A stretch of DNA of 64,000 nucleotides from Companilactobacillus formosensis. GTDB taxonomy: Bacteria; Bacillota; Bacilli; Lactobacillales; Lactobacillaceae. A model generated the notes under the pieces. That model did no database searches. It had not been told where the DNA came from and saw only the letters and a program-made list of their open reading frames with translations. Numbering within the stretch: the stretch's first letter is position 1; the number at the start of each line of letters is the position of its first letter. Of the stretch, positions 1-9,340 are shown one piece after another. Location: NCBI RefSeq assembly GCF_005405305.1, contig NZ_BJDU01000004.1:183840-247839 (forward strand). Direction: 5' to 3'. Both the position numbers and the translations under genes were made by a program.

Positions 1-1
1 G

Positions 2-190
2 AAGTTGGTCGGAACTGATGCCGATGTTGTCGAAAAGGAAATGACTAACTTAATTACTAATAAAGATGAGTATGATCGTATGGCTAATGCTAAAAATCCT
101 TACGGTGATGGTAAAGCATCTGAAAGAATCCTTGATTCAATTAGTTATTACTTCAAACAAACTAATCAAAAACCGGATGAATTTAAATAA
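2..190 (+). CDS. UDP-N-acetylglucosamine 2-epimerase, C-terminal fragment
   Basis: The reading frame is open from the window edge and its start lies upstream, so only about 62 C-terminal residues are visible. The segment NPYGDGKASERI followed by a terminal helix is typical of the C-terminus of non-hydrolysing UDP-GlcNAc 2-epimerases (WecB/MnaA), which make UDP-ManNAc for cell-wall glycopolymers. A strong terminator follows the stop codon. The catalytic part is not in the window, so the assignment rests on this tail only. Confidence 0.75.
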   Translation, partial: KLVGTDADVVEKEMTNLITNKDEYDRMANAKNPYGDGKASERILDSISYYFKQTNQKPDEFK

Positions 191-207
191 TATTTTTATA
201 ACAAAAA

Positions 208-258
208 GGAATCTCATTAGAGTGTAATGTATTTTACATTCTCAATGAGATTTTTTTT
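208..258 (+). terminator. Rho-independent terminator after the epimerase
   Basis: The arms AATCTCATT and AATGAGATT, extended by an inner GTAATG/ACATT-type stem, form a hairpin followed by eight T residues. It separates the epimerase from the redox operon. Confidence 0.85.
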
Positions 259-276
259 GTGTAAATTTTGAACTTT

Positions 277-327
277 TTTAGCAAAGTGTTAGAAAGATGA
301 CATTCTTTTTTTTGATTATTTGCTAAA
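277..327 (+). promoter_or_regulatory. Perfect 9-bp inverted repeat upstream of the redox operon
   Basis: TTTAGCAAA at 277-285 is matched by TTTGCTAAA at 319-327, with 33 bp between. It lies in the only intergenic stretch upstream of the four-gene operon that ends in a Crp/Fnr regulator. It could be a pair of half-operators, but the arms do not match the classical Fnr/Crp consensus, so binding by the operon's own regulator is a guess. Confidence 0.35.
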
Positions 328-392
328 TTAAATTGTGAAGAAGATAACAAAAATCAAAGATTTATTTCTGAATGAAAAGAGGGAACGGATCA

Positions 393-1853
393 GTGAAAAC
401 AAAAGAGGATGGTGAAAAAAAGTATAAAATAGAATTTTATGGTGGAAGAATAATGGGGATAATCCCTATTGCAATCTACATTGTCGTCAGTGCGGGATTG
501 GCAGTGTTCTTTCAAGTTTATTCAATGAAAGGTTTAGTCTTTGCTTCAATTATAGGTTTATTATTTGCTTTTTTCTTTGTGAAAAATAAATCTAAATATT
601 GGAAATCAGTTATTGGTGGCTTAGCTCAATTTGGTAATTCAAAGTTAATATTTACTTTTATTATGATTGGGATTTTTACTAAGTTATTAACTGTTGGCAA
701 TATTGGAAGTGGTTTTGTTTGGCTGAGTACAAAATTAAGTATTACTGGTAGTGCTTTTGTTGTCTTCACATTTATAGCTTCAACGATTATTTCTATGGGA
801 ACAGGTGCTCCGATTGCTGCAGTGTTTGCGGTCGTACCGATTTTCTATCCGCCGGGGATTATGCTAGGCGCGAAGGCTTCGGTTTTAGTGGGCGCAATTT
901 TGAGCGGAGTATTTTTTGGCGATGCAATGTCACCAAGTTCACAGGTCATTAATACAACGATCGATACACAGCATGATGCAGCTACGCAACAGTCAGCAAA
1001 ATTGCAAACCGTTATGAAGGAAAGAACCCCATATTTGTTGGCAATAGCCGTTATCAGTGCAATCATGTTTTATTTATTTGGGGCTGATGGGGCGCAAGTC
1101 AGTGCTCAGCAATTAGCTCAAGTAGCGGCAGATTCCGATGGTACTGGATTGATTATGTTAATTCCGATTGCTGTTTTATTGGTAATTAGTTTCATTAAGC
1201 AAGATCTTTTCTTGGGATTGTCGTATGCGACAGTGTTGGGACTGATTTTAGGAGTAGTTTTTGGCAATTTCACTTTAAGAGAAATTTTTATGATTACGCC
1301 TAAATTGGAATTAACGGGGATTTTAATGGATGGCATGTACAGTATGACCGATATTATTATTTCTTCCATACTACTATTTGGAATGATTGCCATCGCGGTA
1401 GATTCTGGTTGTTTGGATTTATTGTGTGATTGGATTTTGAGTAAAAAAGCTATTCAAACTAAAGCAGGAGCAGAAATGGTTTTGGTTCTAAGTATTGCTT
1501 TGATTAATATTTTGTTATCAGGGTGCGTTTTGCCAGCAATTCTTTTGTTTGGCGGAGTAGCTGATAAAATTGGCCAAAGTGTCAATATTTCTGCTAATAA
1601 GCGTTCATACTTGCTTACTGGAATGGCGACAACCTTTACAGCTATCGTACCAATTAACAGTGCTTTTGTAATGGGTTCGATGACGCTGATCAATCAGATT
1701 GAAGTAAGCGGTGTCAAAAATATATCGATAAACCCATTTGAGATTTTTGCATCTAGTTATTATTGCTTATTATTGACTGTCGTTTGTTTCGTTTGGGTCT
1801 TACAAGATAAAAAAAGTTCTAGAAAAGCTAACTTTGAGGAGGTGGGCGTATGA
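393..1853 (+). CDS. NhaC-family Na+/H+ antiporter-like membrane protein
   Basis: About 486 residues with roughly a dozen hydrophobic segments. The central stretch GVFFGDAMSPSSQ matches the conserved NhaC-family transport motif. NhaC proteins exchange Na+ for H+, but relatives also carry organic anions, so the substrate here is open. I start at GTG 393, which has an AGAGGGA ribosome site about nine bases upstream. An in-frame ATG at 372 lacks one. The stop overlaps the next start (ATGA), so it is co-transcribed and translationally coupled with the reductase-like gene. This suggests the transporter serves the redox/sulfotransferase-like module rather than general pH control. Confidence 0.8.
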   Translation: MKTKEDGEKKYKIEFYGGRIMGIIPIAIYIVVSAGLAVFFQVYSMKGLVFASIIGLLFAFFFVKNKSKYWKSVIGGLAQFGNSKLIFTFIMIGIFTKLLTVGNIGSGFVWLSTKLSITGSAFVVFTFIASTIISMGTGAPIAAVFAVVPIFYPPGIMLGAKASVLVGAILSGVFFGDAMSPSSQVINTTIDTQHDAATQQSAKLQTVMKERTPYLLAIAVISAIMFYLFGADGAQVSAQQLAQVAADSDGTGLIMLIPIAVLLVISFIKQDLFLGLSYATVLGLILGVVFGNFTLREIFMITPKLELTGILMDGMYSMTDIIISSILLFGMIAIAVDSGCLDLLCDWILSKKAIQTKAGAEMVLVLSIALINILLSGCVLPAILLFGGVADKIGQSVNISANKRSYLLTGMATTFTAIVPINSAFVMGSMTLINQIEVSGVKNISINPFEIFASSYYCLLLTVVCFVWVLQDKKSSRKANFEEVGV

Positions 1854-3043
1854 CCGAACAATATGATGCTGTGATTGTTGGCGGTGGTCCTGGTGGATTA
1901 ACAGCCGCAATTTATGCAGGTCGCGCTGAATTAAAAACTTTATTAATTGAAAAGGGTGGTTATGGTGGCCGAATCACTGAAACTGCCGAAGTAAAAAATT
2001 ATCCAGGAGTTCAATTAGATTCAGGACAACATTTAATGGAATCTTTCAAACAACATGCGCAAGCCAATCAATCAGTTAGCTTAAAGCGGACGACTGTTAC
2101 AGGTGTTCAACGAATTGAAGATGGATTCATTGTTTCAACGAAGCGTCGGGGGGACTTTCAGGCTAAAACAGTAATTTTGGATTTGGGAACTGTCCCTAGA
2201 GAACTCAATATTCCCGGAGAAAAAGAATTTGCTGGACAAGGAGTTTCTTATTGCGCCACATGTGATGCTGAATTTTTCAAGAATCAAGAAATTTATGTTG
2301 TTGGTGCTGGTGATCAAGCAATTGAGGAATCAGAATATTTAGCCAAATTTGCTAAAAAAGTTAATATCGTTGTTTTACATGATCCTGGCGTTTTGGATTG
2401 TAATGAGGTAGCAGCTAAAAGTATAAAAAATAATCCTAAGGTCAATTTCATTTGGGATTCAACTTTATCAGCAATTGAGGGCAGTGACAAAGTCGAAAAA
2501 GTAAAAATCAAAAATGTCAATACAGGTGAAATTACTGAACATTCGACAAGTGGCGTCTTTTTCTTTATTGGGATGACACCACAGACAGGCATTGTTTCTG
2601 ATTTAGTAAAACGTGATCAACGTGGTTATATTTGCGTCAATGACAAGCAAGAAACTAATGTCCCAGGATTATATGCAATTGGTGATTGTACTGATAATTT
2701 CTTGAAACAAGTGATCACGGCTTGTGGCGATGGGGCTAAAGCTTTGGTAGCGGCACAAAGATATATTGCTGAAGAAAAGCAGATCAAAAATATTTTAGAC
2801 GATGCTGATGAGAAAGTAGCGTTTGTCTTTTATGATCCTTATCAAACAAATGACATAGATTTAGCAAGCGAGTTCGAAAAGGATTTAGCAGATTACAAAG
2901 TTTACAAGCAAGATGTTTCGAGACAGTCGTTATTATTTAAAAAATTAAAACTCACCCAAACTGTCAGTGCAGCTTTGTTTGAGAATGGTACGTGTCAAAA
3001 AATTGTTAATGATATTTCAGAATTGAATTTAATTAAAAATTAG
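1850..3043 (+). CDS. Thioredoxin reductase-like flavoprotein with extra C-terminal Trx-like domain
   Basis: Residues 1-310 form a low-molecular-weight thioredoxin reductase. The N-terminal GGGPGG FAD motif, the redox pair C135-A-T-C138 and the GxGDQAIEE region of the NAD(P)H domain are all visible, followed by the ATGDC-type AIGDCTD motif. At 397 residues it is about 85 longer than ordinary TrxB. The extra C-terminus reads like a thioredoxin fold (VAFVFYDPY, VYKQDV, AALFENG) but has no CxxC and no cis-Pro, so it is probably a docking or degenerate domain. The start is well supported by GAGGAGGTG. The next gene carries a Trx domain with an intact CxxC, a likely electron acceptor. Confidence 0.85.
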   Translation: MTEQYDAVIVGGGPGGLTAAIYAGRAELKTLLIEKGGYGGRITETAEVKNYPGVQLDSGQHLMESFKQHAQANQSVSLKRTTVTGVQRIEDGFIVSTKRRGDFQAKTVILDLGTVPRELNIPGEKEFAGQGVSYCATCDAEFFKNQEIYVVGAGDQAIEESEYLAKFAKKVNIVVLHDPGVLDCNEVAAKSIKNNPKVNFIWDSTLSAIEGSDKVEKVKIKNVNTGEITEHSTSGVFFFIGMTPQTGIVSDLVKRDQRGYICVNDKQETNVPGLYAIGDCTDNFLKQVITACGDGAKALVAAQRYIAEEKQIKNILDDADEKVAFVFYDPYQTNDIDLASEFEKDLADYKVYKQDVSRQSLLFKKLKLTQTVSAALFENGTCQKIVNDISELNLIKN

Positions 3044-3054
3044 GAGTGATAAAA

Positions 3055-4866
3055 ATGGGTCAACCAACAGTATTTCCACATGGAACAACAATTTATAAAC
3101 CAGACAAATGTTATAACGGATACACAATCGTTCCTTTGATCAATGATGGCGTTTTGTTATTTGATATGAATGGGAATGAAGTCAGACGTTGGAATATGCA
3201 AGCAATGCCTCCTAAGCTATTAAAGGGTGGCTACGTTATGGGAACATCAGGTTTTAGACATCCCGATTATGGTATGCAAGATGGCGTTAATTTAATTGAA
3301 ATTGATTATGATGGCAATATCGTTTGGCAATTCGATAAATTGGAAAAAATTGACGATCCCGGACGTGATCATCGTTGGATGGCTAGAACACATCATGATT
3401 TCCAAAGAGAGGGCAATCCTGTCGGCTATTACGTTCCAGGTCAAGAAGCTAAACCATTGGAAGGCAATACATTGATTTTGGGACATCAAACAATTCACAA
3501 TCCGGAAATTTCTGATAAAAAATTATTAGACGATGTTATGTATGAAGTCGATTGGGAAGGCAATATCGTTTGGAAATGGTCTTTGAGTGAGCACTTTGAT
3601 GAATTAGGCTTTGATGAAGCAGCCAAGAATGTCTTATTCCGTGATCCTAACATGCGTTCTTCCGATGGCGGTGTTGGTGATTACATGCACGTCAATTGCA
3701 TGAGTTACCTTGGATCAAACAAATGGTACGATGCTGGGGATGAAAGATTTAAACCAACTAATATTATTTTTGATAGTCGTGAAGCTAATATTTTGGCTAT
3801 TCTCGATAAAGATACGGGTCATCTAGTTTGGAAGATTGGTCCTGATTTCAACGCTACTCCGGAATTGAGAAAACTCGGTTGGATCGTCGGTCAACATCAT
3901 TTCCACATGATTCCTAAAGGTCTACCTGGTGAAGGCAATTTGATGGTCTTCGATAATGGTGGCTGGGCTGGATACGGTACGCCAAATCCATCTTCAAAAA
4001 TTGGTAGTAAAAATGCTACTCGTGACTACAGCCGTGTAATCGAATTTGATCCAACAACGCTCAAAGTAGTTTGGGAAGTAACACCAAAAGATTTTGGCAA
4101 TGCAATTCCAGTTGATGCAAGCAAGTTTTATAGTCCATACGTTTCATCAGCACAACGTTTGCCAAATGGTAATACTTTGATTGATGAAGGTTCCGATGGT
4201 CGCTTGATTGAAGTAACTCCAGAAAAGGAAATTGTTTGGGAATGGATTTCACCATATTATTCACACAATGATCCAGGTCAACCTACGAATAATATGATTT
4301 ATCGTGCTTATCGTTATCCTTATGATTACGTTCCACAAGAACCAAAGCCAAAAGAAGTTGCGATTGAACCAGTTGACAATACGACATATCGTCTTCCAGG
4401 AGCAGGTAAATTCGGTGCTAAGACGGTCGTTGATGTTGAAGGAACTTTGCCATATTACAAAGATGTCGCTTTGTGCGTTGCAACTGATGATGAAGAAGAT
4501 GTTGTTAACAAAGAAAAAGTCTTTGATGTGGATAAAGATTTCTTCAAGCCTTTGACTAAAGATAATTTTGACGCTGAAGTTAAAGATGTCACGGATAAAC
4601 CAGTGCTAGTTCTCTTTGGTGCTGAAAGATGCGTTCATTGCAAGGCATTGCATCCAGTCCTAGAAGAAGCATTGAAAGAAGATTTCAAGGATGAATTTAA
4701 GATTGGTTATGTTGACGTCGATGCCAATACTAAATTATCTGAAAGTTATAAGATTACTGGAATCCCAGTTGTCATCATCTTTAAAAATGGAAAAGAAATT
4801 CAGAGATTCCACGGTGAAAGAGATTACGACGATGTTTGCGATTTCTTAGATGATGCTCTAAAGTAA
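3055..4866 (+). CDS. Arylsulfotransferase-like beta-propeller fused to thioredoxin
   Basis: About 603 residues. Residues 1-460 resemble the arylsulfate sulfotransferase (ASST) family: repeated blade motifs of the type IDYDGNIVWQF, VDWEGNIVWKW and IEFDPTTLKVVWEV, plus conserved His-rich stretches (THHDF, GQHHFHMIP). Residues 505-603 are a thioredoxin domain with active-site C526-V-H-C529 and a cis-Pro motif GIPVVI. There is no signal peptide, unlike the periplasmic proteobacterial ASSTs, so it should act in the cytosol. ATG 3055 is chosen because TAGGAGTG precedes it. An in-frame GTG at 3046 overlaps that site. Whether it transfers sulfate is unproven. It may be a redox-dependent enzyme of unknown substrate. 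Confidence 0.8.
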   Translation: MGQPTVFPHGTTIYKPDKCYNGYTIVPLINDGVLLFDMNGNEVRRWNMQAMPPKLLKGGYVMGTSGFRHPDYGMQDGVNLIEIDYDGNIVWQFDKLEKIDDPGRDHRWMARTHHDFQREGNPVGYYVPGQEAKPLEGNTLILGHQTIHNPEISDKKLLDDVMYEVDWEGNIVWKWSLSEHFDELGFDEAAKNVLFRDPNMRSSDGGVGDYMHVNCMSYLGSNKWYDAGDERFKPTNIIFDSREANILAILDKDTGHLVWKIGPDFNATPELRKLGWIVGQHHFHMIPKGLPGEGNLMVFDNGGWAGYGTPNPSSKIGSKNATRDYSRVIEFDPTTLKVVWEVTPKDFGNAIPVDASKFYSPYVSSAQRLPNGNTLIDEGSDGRLIEVTPEKEIVWEWISPYYSHNDPGQPTNNMIYRAYRYPYDYVPQEPKPKEVAIEPVDNTTYRLPGAGKFGAKTVVDVEGTLPYYKDVALCVATDDEEDVVNKEKVFDVDKDFFKPLTKDNFDAEVKDVTDKPVLVLFGAERCVHCKALHPVLEEALKEDFKDEFKIGYVDVDANTKLSESYKITGIPVVIIFKNGKEIQRFHGERDYDDVCDFLDDALK

Positions 4867-4892
4867 AATAAAGTTGTAATTGGAGGTAAGCG

Positions 4893-5546
4893 ATGGAAAA
4901 ATCAACTTTTATTGAAAACGTTTTGCATCATCCCTTGGTAAAAGATAACTATCGGATTGAGAGCTATAAACGCAATACGATCATCAAAACGCCTGGGACT
5001 CCAATTACCCACGTCGGTATTGTAATAGAAGGTTACTTAAAAGCTATAAGTTATTCTAAATATGGCAAAGAGATGTGTGATAGCCTATTCGTTCCCAACA
5101 GTATTATTTTGGAATATCTCTATTTATCAGGAGATATGTATTACACTTATACTTTGTCATCGATCAATAATTGTAAAATTTGTTGGTTGCCAATTGATAT
5201 CTTTTCAAAAATTGTTTTTGACGATAAGGAATTTTCCAAAGTCTATATTCAGCAATTGGCGCAAAGAGGTTTAGAAAATCAACGGTTAATAGCTTGCTTA
5301 GGTTACAAAACAGTACGAGAAAGGATTACTTATTGGATTTTGAGTGATAGTGTCTTGTCGACAAAAGAAAATGATGATTTAAAAGTTGAATTCCCTGTGT
5401 CACAAGAAGCTTTTGCCGAAATACTCCATGTCACTCGTTCATCTTTGAATCAAGAACTGCACAAGATGAGTTCAGAAGGATTCTTTAAAATTAATCATAA
5501 TGTTCTCTCACACATTGATAAAAATAAATTGATGGAAGAAATATAA
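4893..5546 (+). CDS. Crp/Fnr-family transcriptional regulator
   Basis: 217 residues with an N-terminal cyclic-nucleotide-binding-type beta barrel (about 20-120) and a C-terminal winged helix whose recognition region reads VSQEAFAEILHVTRSSLNQEL. GGAGG precedes the ATG, and only 26 bases separate it from the arylsulfotransferase-like gene, so it is the last gene of the operon and probably controls it. There is no N-terminal Cys cluster for an Fe-S centre. Several single cysteines are present (for example near residues 60 and 98), so the effector is not predictable by eye. Confidence 0.85.
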   Translation: MEKSTFIENVLHHPLVKDNYRIESYKRNTIIKTPGTPITHVGIVIEGYLKAISYSKYGKEMCDSLFVPNSIILEYLYLSGDMYYTYTLSSINNCKICWLPIDIFSKIVFDDKEFSKVYIQQLAQRGLENQRLIACLGYKTVRERITYWILSDSVLSTKENDDLKVEFPVSQEAFAEILHVTRSSLNQELHKMSSEGFFKINHNVLSHIDKNKLMEEI

Positions 5547-5602
5547 AAACTCCACTAGAAATTTATTTACCAAATTGGTAAATGATTCTAGTGGAGCTTT
5601 TC
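5547..5602. terminator. Bidirectional terminator between crp-like gene and gtrA-like gene
   Basis: ACTCCACTAGAA pairs with TTCTAGTGGAG, and T residues follow on one side with A residues on the other, so it can serve both convergent genes. The loop contains an inner palindrome ATTTACCAA/TTGGTAAAT. Confidence 0.85.
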
Positions 5603-5608
5603 TGCTTT

Positions 5609-6070
5609 TTAAATTTCGTTTCGACTTTTTCGTTTCTCTTTAAGATTCTTCAGGCGTTCAATCAAATGACGATTTTGATAATTGAAAATCAGCTTTGAAG
5701 AGAAGTAGTTGAATAAACCTACGATCAATTGATCAATTGCCTTGACAATCAAATTATTCCAAGGGAAGATCCAAACTGCGACGATCATAAAAACATCGTC
5801 AAAAATCAATGAGAAGATTCTTGAGACTAAGAAATAAAAGCCTTCTTTGATTAATTTTTTAGGATTTTCAATTTCAGATTTAAATACATACAATTTAGTT
5901 ACGAAAAATGAAAAGAAGTTGGAGACAAACCAAGCAATAGTATTAGCTATCCATAATGTAATGTGGAAATAGTTGTGTGATAGATCAAAGATACCGATAT
6001 TGATCAGTGATGCTAAAAATCCAAAGAAGCAATACACCCAAAAATTACGATATTTTTTAATTAATTCCAT
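5609..6070 (-). CDS. GtrA-family membrane protein
   Basis: 153 residues with four hydrophobic segments and the family pattern near the N-terminus (FFGFLASLINIGIFDL) and NTIAWFVSNFFSFFVTKLYVF. GtrA-like proteins are thought to help move polyprenyl-linked sugars across the membrane for surface glycosylation. The gene starts two bases after the flavodoxin gene ends, so the two are probably co-transcribed. No glycosyltransferase partner lies next to it. Confidence 0.8.
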   Translation of the reverse strand: MELIKKYRNFWVYCFFGFLASLINIGIFDLSHNYFHITLWIANTIAWFVSNFFSFFVTKLYVFKSEIENPKKLIKEGFYFLVSRIFSLIFDDVFMIVAVWIFPWNNLIVKAIDQLIVGLFNYFSSKLIFNYQNRHLIERLKNLKEKRKSRNEI

Positions 6071-6072
6071 GA

Positions 6073-6528
6073 CTAAAGATCCATTTCTTGAGCCTTTTTA
6101 TAGATTGATTCCGCAAAATGATCCAGATTATCGATGTCATCTTGTTCGGGATCTAATTCAACTTTGACCGACTGAGCGCCTCTAGTGGCTCCAACTTGTT
6201 CGAAGATTTTGCCAAATTCATCAACAGCACGACAGAAGTCCTCATAAAAAGTATCACCAGAACCACAGACGCCATAAACTTTACCTGATAAATCAAGATC
6301 TTGCATGTCATCGTAGAAGTCTAAAGCTTCATCAGGGACGATACCTTGATCATAGGTGTAACTAGCTACCACACAAATATCACTATCTTCGAAGTCAGCT
6401 GCATCGGTTTGAGAAACTTCGCTCATATCGACCTCGCAACCTAATTCTTCAAATTTTTCCGTTAAAACATATGCGATATCTTCATCATTACCAGTGATAC
6501 TGGCAAATACGATTTTTACTTTTGTCAT
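6073..6528 (-). CDS. Flavodoxin
   Basis: 151 residues. The N-terminus VKIVFASITGNDEDIA is the FMN phosphate-binding loop of short-chain flavodoxins, and VCGSGDTFYEDFCRAVD matches the second FMN-contact region. It carries single electrons in the cytosol. I start at ATG 6528, about ten bases after GAGGCG on the minus strand. An upstream in-frame ATG at 6546 has no spacing for that site. The electron partner is not evident from neighbours. Confidence 0.88.
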   Translation of the reverse strand: MTKVKIVFASITGNDEDIAYVLTEKFEELGCEVDMSEVSQTDAADFEDSDICVVASYTYDQGIVPDEALDFYDDMQDLDLSGKVYGVCGSGDTFYEDFCRAVDEFGKIFEQVGATRGAQSVKVELDPEQDDIDNLDHFAESIYKKAQEMDL

Positions 6529-6658
6529 AATTAATTGTCGCCTCATTTATTTATATCTTGGGATATTATAGCAAATATTGAATTTAACAGCTATCCAATT
6601 AAAAAAACTACGACAATGTTATAATGAAAATAACATTTTTGAAGGGACATGTTAAAAC

Positions 6659-7453
6659 GTGATTACATTAAAATCTGCAAGAGAAATCGAAGGAATGCAA
6701 AAGTCTGGAGAATTGCTTGCTAACACACACATTGGTTTGCGCGATATTATCAAACCAGGAATTTCCTCAATGGAAATTGAAAATTTTGCAAATGACTATA
6801 TCGAATCTCACGGTGGTCGTCCATCTGAAAAGGGATTTGAAGGTTATAAATATGCCACTTGCGTCTGTGTCAACGATGAAGTTGCTCATGGAATTCCACG
6901 TAAGAATTTGATTCTAAAGAGTGGGGATGTCTTAAAAGTCGATATGACCGTCAATTTAAATGGTTACGAAAGTGATTCTTGTTGGACTTATGCTGTTGGG
7001 GATATTTCAGCAGAAGACCAAAAATTGATGGATGTAACTCACAAGGCTTTATATTTAGGAATTGACCAAGCAGTAGTTGGCAATCGTTTAGGTGATATTG
7101 GTTATGCTATTCAACACTATGTTGAAGATGAAAACCACATGGGAGACGTTCGAGATTTGATTGGACATGGAATCCAACCTACAATGCACGAAGCTCCTAA
7201 TGTTCCTCACTACGGAGAACCAGGTCAAGGTTTAAGGTTGCGTGAAGGTATGACGATTACAATCGAACCAATGGTTAATTTAGGTACTTGGGAAATCAAA
7301 GATAAATTTGTCAAAGCCGACGGTTGGGAATACTTTGTTTCTGCTGATGGTACCGATTCTGCTCAATATGAACACACTATTGCTATTACTAAAGATGGTC
7401 CTAAGATTTTGACATCACAAGATCCAGAATACGATGCTAAATATTTACTATAA
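6659..7453 (+). CDS. map: Methionine aminopeptidase, type I
   Basis: 264 residues of the pita-bread fold. Metal ligands are seen in KVDMTVNLNGYESDSCWTY (two Asp), GHGIQPTMHEAP (His), TIEPMVN (Glu) and the final QYEHTIAI (Glu). It removes the initiator Met from nascent proteins. The GTG start lies about 12 bases after GAAGGGA, and a TATAAT box sits at 6620-6625. It is followed closely by the YihY-type gene and galU. Confidence 0.95.
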   Translation: MITLKSAREIEGMQKSGELLANTHIGLRDIIKPGISSMEIENFANDYIESHGGRPSEKGFEGYKYATCVCVNDEVAHGIPRKNLILKSGDVLKVDMTVNLNGYESDSCWTYAVGDISAEDQKLMDVTHKALYLGIDQAVVGNRLGDIGYAIQHYVEDENHMGDVRDLIGHGIQPTMHEAPNVPHYGEPGQGLRLREGMTITIEPMVNLGTWEIKDKFVKADGWEYFVSADGTDSAQYEHTIAITKDGPKILTSQDPEYDAKYLL

Positions 7454-7466
7454 TGTTGGTGAAATA

Positions 7467-8426
7467 ATGGATGATAATAAACAGCAGGTGCCATTATTTA
7501 AGCAATCGGTAAAAAAAAGAGAGAAATTTATCGGTTTCATTAAATATGTTACCCAAGCAATGAGCGACTCGAATGTACCCATGGCTTCAAAGGCAATCAC
7601 ATATTATATCCTGTTGTCGTTATTTCCAGCAGTTATTATTGTTGGAAATTTGATTCCACTATTACGATTAGATAAACCAACCGTGATCAGCTACATTGAA
7701 TTCATTTTGCCAGACGATCTTCATCACTATTTATTGCCGACAATCGTAAAGGTTTTGTCTAATTCTAATAGAGGTATCTTGTCAGTTGGTATTGTTGTGG
7801 CTCTTTGGGCTATTTCCCGAGGCTTGAATATTGTACAAATGACCATGAATGAAGCTTACGGTTTGGATGTAAACAGTCTGTTTGTTGAAAAAACTTTCCT
7901 CAACTACATCATTCGTCGTGGATTAGCTTTCTTTACGACTTTGATGTTATTACTCGTTGGGGTAGCAGCAATTGTAACGTTTACATTTGGACAAGTTTTT
8001 TTGAATTGGCTAATTCCGTTGCTACACGTGAATTCACGCTGGTTAGATGAATTTGCGCGTTGGAAATGGCCGTTCGCTATTGTTATAATGATTTTGATCG
8101 TTTTTGCTTTATTTTATTTTTTACCTAATATTCGTCTAAAATTTTATTACATAATAACTGGAACCATCATCACTAGTATTGGTCTTTTAGGCTTATCGCA
8201 ATTGTTCTCATATTATTTGAAATACTTTGGGTCAGCCTGGGACAACTACGGTGCAATTGGTGCCATTATTGTGTTTTTGTTGTGGGTGAATATGTCAGTG
8301 ACGATCTTTTTATTTGGAAATGCAATTAACGTTGCTTTCGCTGAATCACTCGGCGGTCCATATTTAAGGAAAAGTACTGGTCGATTAACTAGTTATTTGC
8401 AGTCGCATGAAAAGGAGAATAATTAA
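7467..8426 (+). CDS. YihY/BrkB-family membrane protein
   Basis: 319 residues with about six membrane segments. [25 protein letters not shown] and the later [28 protein letters not shown] are typical of the YihY/UPF0761 family, whose function is not settled. I start at ATG 7467 behind GGTGAAATA. A longer frame starting at 7434 would overlap map. Its stop shares a base with the galU start (TAATG). Confidence 0.85.
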   Translation: MDDNKQQVPLFKQSVKKREKFIGFIKYVTQAMSDSNVPMASKAITYYILLSLFPAVIIVGNLIPLLRLDKPTVISYIEFILPDDLHHYLLPTIVKVLSNSNRGILSVGIVVALWAISRGLNIVQMTMNEAYGLDVNSLFVEKTFLNYIIRRGLAFFTTLMLLLVGVAAIVTFTFGQVFLNWLIPLLHVNSRWLDEFARWKWPFAIVIMILIVFALFYFLPNIRLKFYYIITGTIITSIGLLGLSQLFSYYLKYFGSAWDNYGAIGAIIVFLLWVNMSVTIFLFGNAINVAFAESLGGPYLRKSTGRLTSYLQSHEKENN

Positions 8427-9340
8427 TGAAAGTCAGAAAAGCAATTATCCCAGCCGCAGGTTTAGGAACAAGATTCCTACCAGCAACTAAGGCTTTGGCT
8501 AAGGAAATGTTACCAATCGTTGATAAGCCAACTATTCAATTTATCGTTGAAGAAGCTAAAGCTTCAGGTATCGAGGATATTTTAATTATTACTGGTAAAA
8601 ACAAGCGTTCTATTGAAGATCACTTTGATTCTGTACCAGAATTGGAACAAAACCTTGAATCTAAGAATAAGACAGAACTATTAAAGGTAGTTCAAGATAC
8701 AACTAACCTTGGTGTTAACTTGTATTACAGTCGTCAAGCTCATCCAAATGGTTTAGGTGATGCGGTTGCCCAAGCTAGATCATTTATCGCCGACGAACCT
8801 TTCGTAGTTATGTTAGGTGACGATTTGATGAAAGATAAGGTTCCTTTGACAAAACAATTGATTGAAGACTATGAAAAGACTCATGCTTCAACGATTGCCG
8901 TTATGAGAGTTCCAGAAAAAGATGTTTCAAAATACGGTGTCATTGATCCTGAAGGCGAAAACGAACCAGGCTTATTCAATGTTAAGAAATTCGTTGAAAA
9001 GCCAAAGGTTGAAGATGCCCCAAGTAATTTAGCTATTATTGGTCGCTATTTGTTAACTCCAGAAATCTTTGATTTACTAGCAACTCAAAAACCAGGTGCT
9101 GGTAACGAAATTCAATTAACAGATGCTATTGACCGTATGAACAAGACTCAACGTGTCTTCGCTCATGAATTTAAGGGTGAAAGATTCGATGTCGGTAACA
9201 AGTTTGGCTACGTTAAGACTAATATTGAATATGGACTCACTCATCCCGAAGTTGAAGGTGAATTGAAGCCATACATCCTTGACCTTGCTAAGAAACTTCA
9301 AGCCGAAACAAAACCTACAACTAAGAAATCTTCAAAATAA
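8426..9340 (+). CDS. galU: UTP-glucose-1-phosphate uridylyltransferase
   Basis: 304 residues. The N-terminus [27 protein letters not shown] is the nucleotidyl-transfer signature, and GDDLM, KYGVID and KFVEKP are the usual metal and sugar-binding motifs. It makes UDP-glucose for cell-wall polymers and the Leloir pathway (gal genes at 20731-23360). It is coupled to the upstream membrane gene by a one-base overlap with GGAG before the ATG. Confidence 0.95.
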   Translation: MKVRKAIIPAAGLGTRFLPATKALAKEMLPIVDKPTIQFIVEEAKASGIEDILIITGKNKRSIEDHFDSVPELEQNLESKNKTELLKVVQDTTNLGVNLYYSRQAHPNGLGDAVAQARSFIADEPFVVMLGDDLMKDKVPLTKQLIEDYEKTHASTIAVMRVPEKDVSKYGVIDPEGENEPGLFNVKKFVEKPKVEDAPSNLAIIGRYLLTPEIFDLLATQKPGAGNEIQLTDAIDRMNKTQRVFAHEFKGERFDVGNKFGYVKTNIEYGLTHPEVEGELKPYILDLAKKLQAETKPTTKKSSK

